Part shown: positions 59,615-64,000 of the stretch, piece by piece
Layout: each line of letters begins with the position of its first letter
Position numbering within the stretch: the stretch's first letter is position 1
NCBI RefSeq assembly: GCF_014650075.1
Contig: NZ_BMUG01000011.1
Location: forward strand, 186,001-250,000
Direction of reading: 5' to 3'
DNA length: 64,000 bases
Source of the DNA: Streptomyces microflavus
Lineage (GTDB): Bacteria > Actinomycetota > Actinomycetes > Streptomycetales > Streptomycetaceae
Notes under the pieces: model-generated
Databases searched by the model: none
What the model was told of the DNA's origin: nothing
What the model saw: the letters and a program-made list of their open reading frames with translations, nothing else
Program-made: the position numbers and the translations under genes

Positions 59615-59667
59615 CCGCGCCGGGTAACCGCTTCGGACACGCTGTGGACGCCGCCTAGAGTGGCTCC

Positions 59668-60621
59668 ATGAGCTTCGCGACACCGCCCGGCTGGTACCCG
59701 GACGCGGGGACACCCGGCACCGAGCGCTGGTGGGACGGCACGGCCTGGACCGCGCACACCCGCCCGCCCGCCGTCGTACAGCACGAGCCGGTGCGACAGC
59801 CGTACGCGCCCCAGTCGTTCGGGCCCCCGGTGCCACCCCCGCCCGCCCGGGGCGGCGGCCGTACGCGAGTCCTGGCCATCGCGCTCTCGGGCCTGCTGGT
59901 CCTGGGCGCGGCCACCGCCGCCTTCCTCCTGCTGGGCCCCGACGACAGCGGTACGCGAACGGCCCCGGCACCGAGCACCTCCGACCCGGCCCCCACCGCA
60001 CCCGCCACCGCCTCGGCCTCCGCCACGCCCTCCGGCGAAGGCGGCCCGGACGGCGACCCCGCCGTCCTCGTCGACCAGCTCAACGGCATCACGCTGGCGG
60101 TGCCCGACGGCTGGGAGAAGGCGAAGAACACCCCCGACGACGCCCCCACCATCCGTACCGCCGTCTCCTACGACTGCCCCGGCACCGCCGCGTCCTTCTG
60201 CTACCGGGGCACCGTCTCCACCCGTACCGCCAGGGCCGGCCGGAGCGACCCCAAGGCCGTCGCGGAGGCCGACATCACCGCCGCCGCCGACCGGGCCTAC
60301 GAGGAGGACATCCTCGGGCAGCGCACCCACGGCGGCATCACGTCCCACAAGGTGCTCAAGGCGGGGCCGGTGACCGTGGCCGGACGCACCGGCCACCTGG
60401 TGCGCTGGCAGGTCGTCACCGCGAAGGGCCCCGGCGGGGTGGTGCAGTCCGTGGCCTTCCCCTCGGAGACGGGCAGCGGCACGCCGGTGATCGTCCGGCT
60501 CGCCTTCGACGCGGACCGGCCGGAGCTGCCGGTCTCGCTGATGGACACGATCACCCGGTCGATCCGCCCGATCGGGGACAGCGCCACCAGCGGCGGCGTG
60601 GGCGCGTCGATCGGCCCCTGA
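59668..60621 (+). CDS. DUF2510 membrane protein with extracytoplasmic domain
   Basis: 317 residues from ATG 59668. The N-terminal DUF2510 motif (PPGWYPDAGTPGTERWWDGTAWT) is cytosolic, followed by a Pro-rich linker, one membrane helix (LAIALSGLLVLGAATAAFLLL) and an external part after a Ser/Thr/Pro-rich stretch. The folded outer domain contains two cysteines (YDCPGTAASFC). DUF2510 proteins are common in actinobacteria; function unknown. It ends 18 bases from the convergent racemase-like gene. Confidence 0.82.
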   Translation: MSFATPPGWYPDAGTPGTERWWDGTAWTAHTRPPAVVQHEPVRQPYAPQSFGPPVPPPPARGGGRTRVLAIALSGLLVLGAATAAFLLLGPDDSGTRTAPAPSTSDPAPTAPATASASATPSGEGGPDGDPAVLVDQLNGITLAVPDGWEKAKNTPDDAPTIRTAVSYDCPGTAASFCYRGTVSTRTARAGRSDPKAVAEADITAAADRAYEEDILGQRTHGGITSHKVLKAGPVTVAGRTGHLVRWQVVTAKGPGGVVQSVAFPSETGSGTPVIVRLAFDADRPELPVSLMDTITRSIRPIGDSATSGGVGASIGP

Positions 60622-60639
60622 GCCACGTCACGCCGGGTG

Positions 60640-61842
60640 TCAGAGGAAGGTCTTCCCCTCGCCCCGGTACGTCGGAACGGTCGCCGTGATCCGGTCGCCC
60701 TCGATCAGCTGCAGCGCGTCGAAGCGCTCGCACAGCTCCCCGGCCTTGGCGTGCCGGAACCAGACCTTGTCACCGATCAGCAGATCGTCGGCGGGGGAAC
60801 CCAGCAGCGGCGTCTGGACCTCGCCCGCGCCTTCCTGCGGGTCGTAGCGCAGCCCTTCCGGGAGGTACGGAACCGGTGAGCGGTCCGCTCCGGCCGCGCC
60901 GGATGCCGGGTAGCCGCCGCCGAGCACCGTCACCACGCCCACGCCGGGCCGGCGCACCACGGGCTGCGCGAACAGGGCCGCCGGGCGGGCGGTGAACGAC
61001 GTGTAGTTGTCGAAGAGGCGGGGCACGTACAGCCCCGATCCCGCCGCGATCTCCGTCACCGCGGCCTCGGCCGCCGTGTGCTGCACGCTGCCGGTGCCGC
61101 CGCCGTTCACGAACTCCAGGTCCGGGGCGACCGCGCGGACCGCCCGCACCACCTCGGCCCGCCGGGCCGCCAGCTCCTTGCGGGCGGTGGCCTGCATCAG
61201 CCGGATCGCCCGGGACCGCAGCGGCCGTCCCACCAGTGAGTCGCCGACCCCGGCGATGTGCCCCTCGTACGCCATCAGCCCCACCAGCTTGAAGCCCGGC
61301 CTGCGAGCCACCGAGCGGGCCAGCTCGGCGAGCTGGGCGGGGGAGCGCAGCGGTGAACGCAGCGCCCCGATACGGACCCGGCCGCCCAGCAGCCGGAGCG
61401 AGGTGTCGAGCTCCAGGCAGACCCGGATCTCCTCCTGCCCGCCGGCCCGGGAGGCGTCGATCAGCTCCAGCTGGGAGTGGTCGTCCACCATCACCGTCAC
61501 CGCGGCGGCCAGCTTCGGTTCGGCGGCCAGCTCGGCGAAGCCGCCCCGGTCGGCCGACGGGTAGGCGAGCAGGACGTCCCTGGCCCCGGCCCGCGCCAGC
61601 CAGAGCGACTCCGCCAGCGTGTACGACATGATCCCGGCGAACCCGGGCCGCTGGAGGACCCGCTCCAGCAGGGTCCGGCACCGCACGGACTTGCTCGCGA
61701 CCCGGATCGGCTTCCCGCCCGCCCGGGCCACCAGGGCGTCGGCGTTGGCATCGAAGGCGTCCAGATCGACGATCGCGATCGGTCCGTCGAGATGGGCGGT
61801 GGCCCGGTCGTACCGGGTCCGGTCAGCGGTGCGGGCAGTCAT
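60640..61842 (-). CDS. Alanine-racemase-fold PLP enzyme (D-threonine aldolase / amino acid deaminase type)
   Basis: 400 residues from ATG 61842. The PLP lysine lies in KPIRVASKSVRC (about residue 51) in the N-terminal TIM barrel. Further features are GFAGIMSYTLAESLWLARAGA, VGLMAYEGHIAGVGD and EFVNGGGTGSVQHT. The C-terminal beta domain ends with DKVWFRHAKAGELCERFDAL, where D-threonine-aldolase-like enzymes carry the metal-binding His. It would act on a D-amino or 3-hydroxy amino acid. The divergent neighbour is unrelated. Confidence 0.88.
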   Translation of the reverse strand: MTARTADRTRYDRATAHLDGPIAIVDLDAFDANADALVARAGGKPIRVASKSVRCRTLLERVLQRPGFAGIMSYTLAESLWLARAGARDVLLAYPSADRGGFAELAAEPKLAAAVTVMVDDHSQLELIDASRAGGQEEIRVCLELDTSLRLLGGRVRIGALRSPLRSPAQLAELARSVARRPGFKLVGLMAYEGHIAGVGDSLVGRPLRSRAIRLMQATARKELAARRAEVVRAVRAVAPDLEFVNGGGTGSVQHTAAEAAVTEIAAGSGLYVPRLFDNYTSFTARPAALFAQPVVRRPGVGVVTVLGGGYPASGAAGADRSPVPYLPEGLRYDPQEGAGEVQTPLLGSPADDLLIGDKVWFRHAKAGELCERFDALQLIEGDRITATVPTYRGEGKTFL

Positions 61843-62027
61843 GGCCGCAGCTTGCCAGAGAGGCGCTACGGCTGGGTAGGGGACGTTCGGGGCAGATCCG
61901 CCGAGGCCGGGCGTCCCGTTCCCCGCCGTGCGTCCGCAGCCCGTAGAGTGACGGGCACGCGAGCACCAACGCGCCTGACGGTGGCGGTGATCCGTGGTCG
62001 GTACGGGGACGTGAACCAGGGGGCCGG

Positions 62028-63329
62028 ATGAGTACCGAAGCGCAGCGCGCTCCTGTGCCGCCCCGCCCGACGACACCACCGTCACAGACACCCCCGCCAT
62101 CTGCGTCGACGCCTCGCGCCGCGGCCGCCCCGCACGCTTCGAGCGCCCCACAGACATCGAGCGCCCCACAGACATCGGTCGCCCCGCAGGCACCGAGAGC
62201 CCCGCAGGCATCCGGCGCCGCATCCGCACAGGCTGCCCCACAGGCACGGTCCGCCCCGGCGGCCCCGCGCACCTCCCAGGCGCCCCCCGCCCCACCCGTA
62301 CCACCGAACACGGCGGCCCCCGCGGCCCCGTCGGCGCCCGCACCGCCCGGCCCCGTACCGCCGGCGGCCGCGCCCGCCACCGCCCCGTACCCCACGCACC
62401 CCGGTTCCGGGCCGCCCGCCGCCTTCACCACCCGGCGCAGGCCCGTGGGGGCCGTCGACCTGACGCCCGCGCCGGGGGCCGTCCCGCCGCCCCCGGGCGC
62501 GTACCGGGTACCGGCCCGCTACGGCTACCCCGAGACCCCCGCGGAGACCACCACCCGGCTCCGCCCGGTCCCGCCCCGGCAGCGGTGGCGGGGCGCCGCT
62601 GCCGCCGCCTGTGTCGTCCTCGGCCTCGGGCTGATCGGCGGTGCGGCCACCGGGGCCTGGCTGACCGGCGACTCCTCCGCCGAACCCACCCGGACCCCGT
62701 ACACCGCCGGCCGTACCGTCTGGCACAGCGTCCCCGTCGACACGCTCTTCCCGCGCACGCTCAAGGGCACCGGGGCCGGACCCGGCGGTACGAACCGCAA
62801 CTGGACCCGGCTCGCCGTCGCCGCCGACAGCGACTGCTCCAAGGGGCTCGACCCGCTGCTGCGCACCACCCTCCGGTCCGTCGGCTGCGAGCGGATGGTG
62901 CGGGCCACCTACACCGACGCGACCCGCTCCGCCGTCACCACCGTCGGCATGGTCGTCACCGAGACGGACGCCGCGGGGATGCAGGCCCTCAGCACCCGGT
63001 TCGCCGAGCAGAAGCTCGCCGCGCGCAAGGACCTGATGCCACGTACGTACGCCCCCGAGGGCACCCTCGCCGCCGGGTTCGGCGACCGTCAGCGCGCCAG
63101 CTGGACCGTGCGGCCGCTCACCGAGATCCCCGTCGTCGTCTTCGCCGTCTCCGGCTTCGCCGACGCGCGCACCGTCGACGAGCCGCAGCCCGCCGAGGCG
63201 GCGCTGGAGACACCCGCCACCACGGACATCGCCCAGGCCGGGCTCGGCCACGAGGCGAAGGGCATCGCGGACCGCGTGGAGCGAGGGGTGCGCACGACCG
63301 TCACCGATCTCGTGGAGCCGCCCGAATGA
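62028..63329 (+). CDS. Proline/alanine-rich membrane protein of unknown function
   Basis: 433 residues from ATG 62028. The first 180 residues are low-complexity Pro/Ala/Ser with repeats of the type S-A-P-Q-T (an 18-base exact tandem at 62139-62174). One membrane helix follows (AAAAACVVLGLGLIGGAATGAWL, about 190-212), then an external domain of about 215 residues with two cysteines (DSDCSKGL, RSVGCERM). No family is recognised. It overlaps the next gene by ATGA, so it is expressed together with the S8 protease and may be its partner or substrate at the cell surface. Confidence 0.75.
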   Translation: MSTEAQRAPVPPRPTTPPSQTPPPSASTPRAAAAPHASSAPQTSSAPQTSVAPQAPRAPQASGAASAQAAPQARSAPAAPRTSQAPPAPPVPPNTAAPAAPSAPAPPGPVPPAAAPATAPYPTHPGSGPPAAFTTRRRPVGAVDLTPAPGAVPPPPGAYRVPARYGYPETPAETTTRLRPVPPRQRWRGAAAAACVVLGLGLIGGAATGAWLTGDSSAEPTRTPYTAGRTVWHSVPVDTLFPRTLKGTGAGPGGTNRNWTRLAVAADSDCSKGLDPLLRTTLRSVGCERMVRATYTDATRSAVTTVGMVVTETDAAGMQALSTRFAEQKLAARKDLMPRTYAPEGTLAAGFGDRQRASWTVRPLTEIPVVVFAVSGFADARTVDEPQPAEAALETPATTDIAQAGLGHEAKGIADRVERGVRTTVTDLVEPPE

Positions 63330-64000
63330 CCCGACGACGACCCCACCGCGCCCTCGCCGCGGTCTGCGCCGCCGCCGTCCTCGCGCTCACCCCCGTCCCC
63401 GCCCACGCGGACGCCATCCGCGACCAGCAGTGGGCCCTGGCGGCGATGCACACCGACCGTGCCTGGCAGACCACCCAGGGCCGGGGCATCACCGTCGCGG
63501 TGCTGGACACCGGGGTCGACGGCTCCCACCCCGACCTCGTGGGCCAGGTGCTCCCCGGCAAGGACCTCGTCGGCTTCGGCGCCACCCGGGGCGACTCCTC
63601 CTGGGCCCTGCACGGCACCGCGATGGCCGGGATCATCGCCGGACGCGGCAGCGGACCGGACCGCGCCGACGGCATCCTCGGCATCGCGCCCGAGGCCAGG
63701 ATCCTCCCCGTCCGGGTGATCCTGGAATCCAAGGACCCGGCCCGCGCCAAGGCCCGCAAGACCCGGGGCACCGCGCTCGCCCAGGGCATCCGCTGGGCCG
63801 CCGACAACGGCGCCGACGTCATCAACCTCTCCCTGGGCGACGACAGCGAGTCCGCCCACCCGGACCCCGGCGAGGACTCCGCCATCCAGTACGCCCTGTC
63901 CAAGGGCATCTCCGTGGTCGCCTCGGCGGGCAACGGCGGCGAGAAGGGGGACCGGATCTCCTACCCGGCCGCCTACCCGGGCGTGATCGCGGTCGCCGCC
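63326..64000 (+). CDS. Subtilisin-family (S8) secreted serine protease, mycosin-like, 3' end outside window
   Basis: 225 codons are visible and the frame stays open to the window edge. The signal peptide is MTRRRPHRALAAVCAAAVLA with cleavage near AHA-DA. The catalytic Asp lies in VAVLDTGVDGSHPDL and the His in LHGTAMAGIIAG. The oxyanion-side ASAGNGG is seen; the catalytic Ser would be beyond the end. A mycosin-like assignment is tentative: no type VII secretion genes are visible. It is coupled to the upstream proline-rich protein. Confidence 0.88.
   Translation, partial: MTRRRPHRALAAVCAAAVLALTPVPAHADAIRDQQWALAAMHTDRAWQTTQGRGITVAVLDTGVDGSHPDLVGQVLPGKDLVGFGATRGDSSWALHGTAMAGIIAGRGSGPDRADGILGIAPEARILPVRVILESKDPARAKARKTRGTALAQGIRWAADNGADVINLSLGDDSESAHPDPGEDSAIQYALSKGISVVASAGNGGEKGDRISYPAAYPGVIAVAA

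Noticed and set aside
63326..64000. Firm assignment of the S8 protease as a type VII secretion mycosin
   Set aside because: No ecc or WXG100 genes are in the window and the protein is truncated before the catalytic serine and any C-terminal anchor.

Overview
The window is chromosomal DNA of a Streptomyces or very close relative. GC is very high with strong G/C bias at third codon positions. GTG starts are common, one TTG start is seen, genes are dense, and the Pup-proteasome and Tat loci have the streptomycete order. From memory, gene order from the glycerol operon to the Ski2-type helicase matches the S. coelicolor SCO1661-SCO1631 stretch read in descending order; no alignment was run. I saw no tRNA, rRNA, CRISPR array, insertion sequence or prophage.

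Left part (1-17.5 kb): a partial flavin monooxygenase, then the glycerol regulon gylR-glpF-glpK-glpD on the minus strand with matching operator-like dyads before gylR and before glpF. Next are cobalamin-dependent methionine synthase behind a structured leader, a HAD phosphatase, a peptide-type solute-binding lipoprotein, an orphan NarL-type regulator, a RecB-like Fe-S nuclease divergent from a site-2 protease, tRNA m1A58 methyltransferase and a secreted FG-GAP-like protein.

Proteasome and Tat part (17.5-37.3 kb): a ferredoxin diverges from arc, followed by dop, pup, a decayed endonuclease VII remnant, prcB and prcA. A LacI regulator and MFS transporter sit between prcA and pafA. Then come pafA, two FKBP isomerases, pafB, pafC, two small genes, tatA, tatC, a diacylglycerol-kinase-like gene and the helicase. 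Dop and PafA control Pup ligation, Arc threads pupylated substrates into PrcAB, and PafBC is the linked WYL regulator pair.

Sigma-factor part (37.4-47.8 kb): an ECF sigma factor and RskA-like anti-sigma factor (SigK/RskA type) are co-transcribed with a photolyase. Facing them is a five-gene operon joined at every junction by GTGA overlaps: FAD oxidoreductase, DUF1365, two cyclopropane-fatty-acid-synthase-type methyltransferases and a DUF1295 membrane enzyme. Beyond it is a fasciclin lipoprotein. Three sites share GACCAATCC-N16-CGAAT: one before the sigma gene, one before the lipid operon, and one pointing toward the fasciclin gene. This looks like a compact autoregulated envelope-lipid, photorepair and fasciclin stress regulon, resembling the mycobacterial SigK regulon, and is the most interesting system in the window.

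Right part (47.8-64 kb): two membrane proteins diverge from a MerR regulator across a symmetric operator-like region. Then follow an iron-box-preceded siderophore-interacting protein, a 5'-3' exonuclease, a glycine betaine/proline-type ABC transporter with a terminator-like hairpin in its leader and a permease fused to two substrate-binding domains, an XRE-cupin regulator, a BtuF-like protein without signal peptide, a TDT transporter/LysR divergent pair, a DUF2510 protein, an alanine-racemase-fold enzyme, a proline-rich membrane protein and a truncated subtilisin-family protease.
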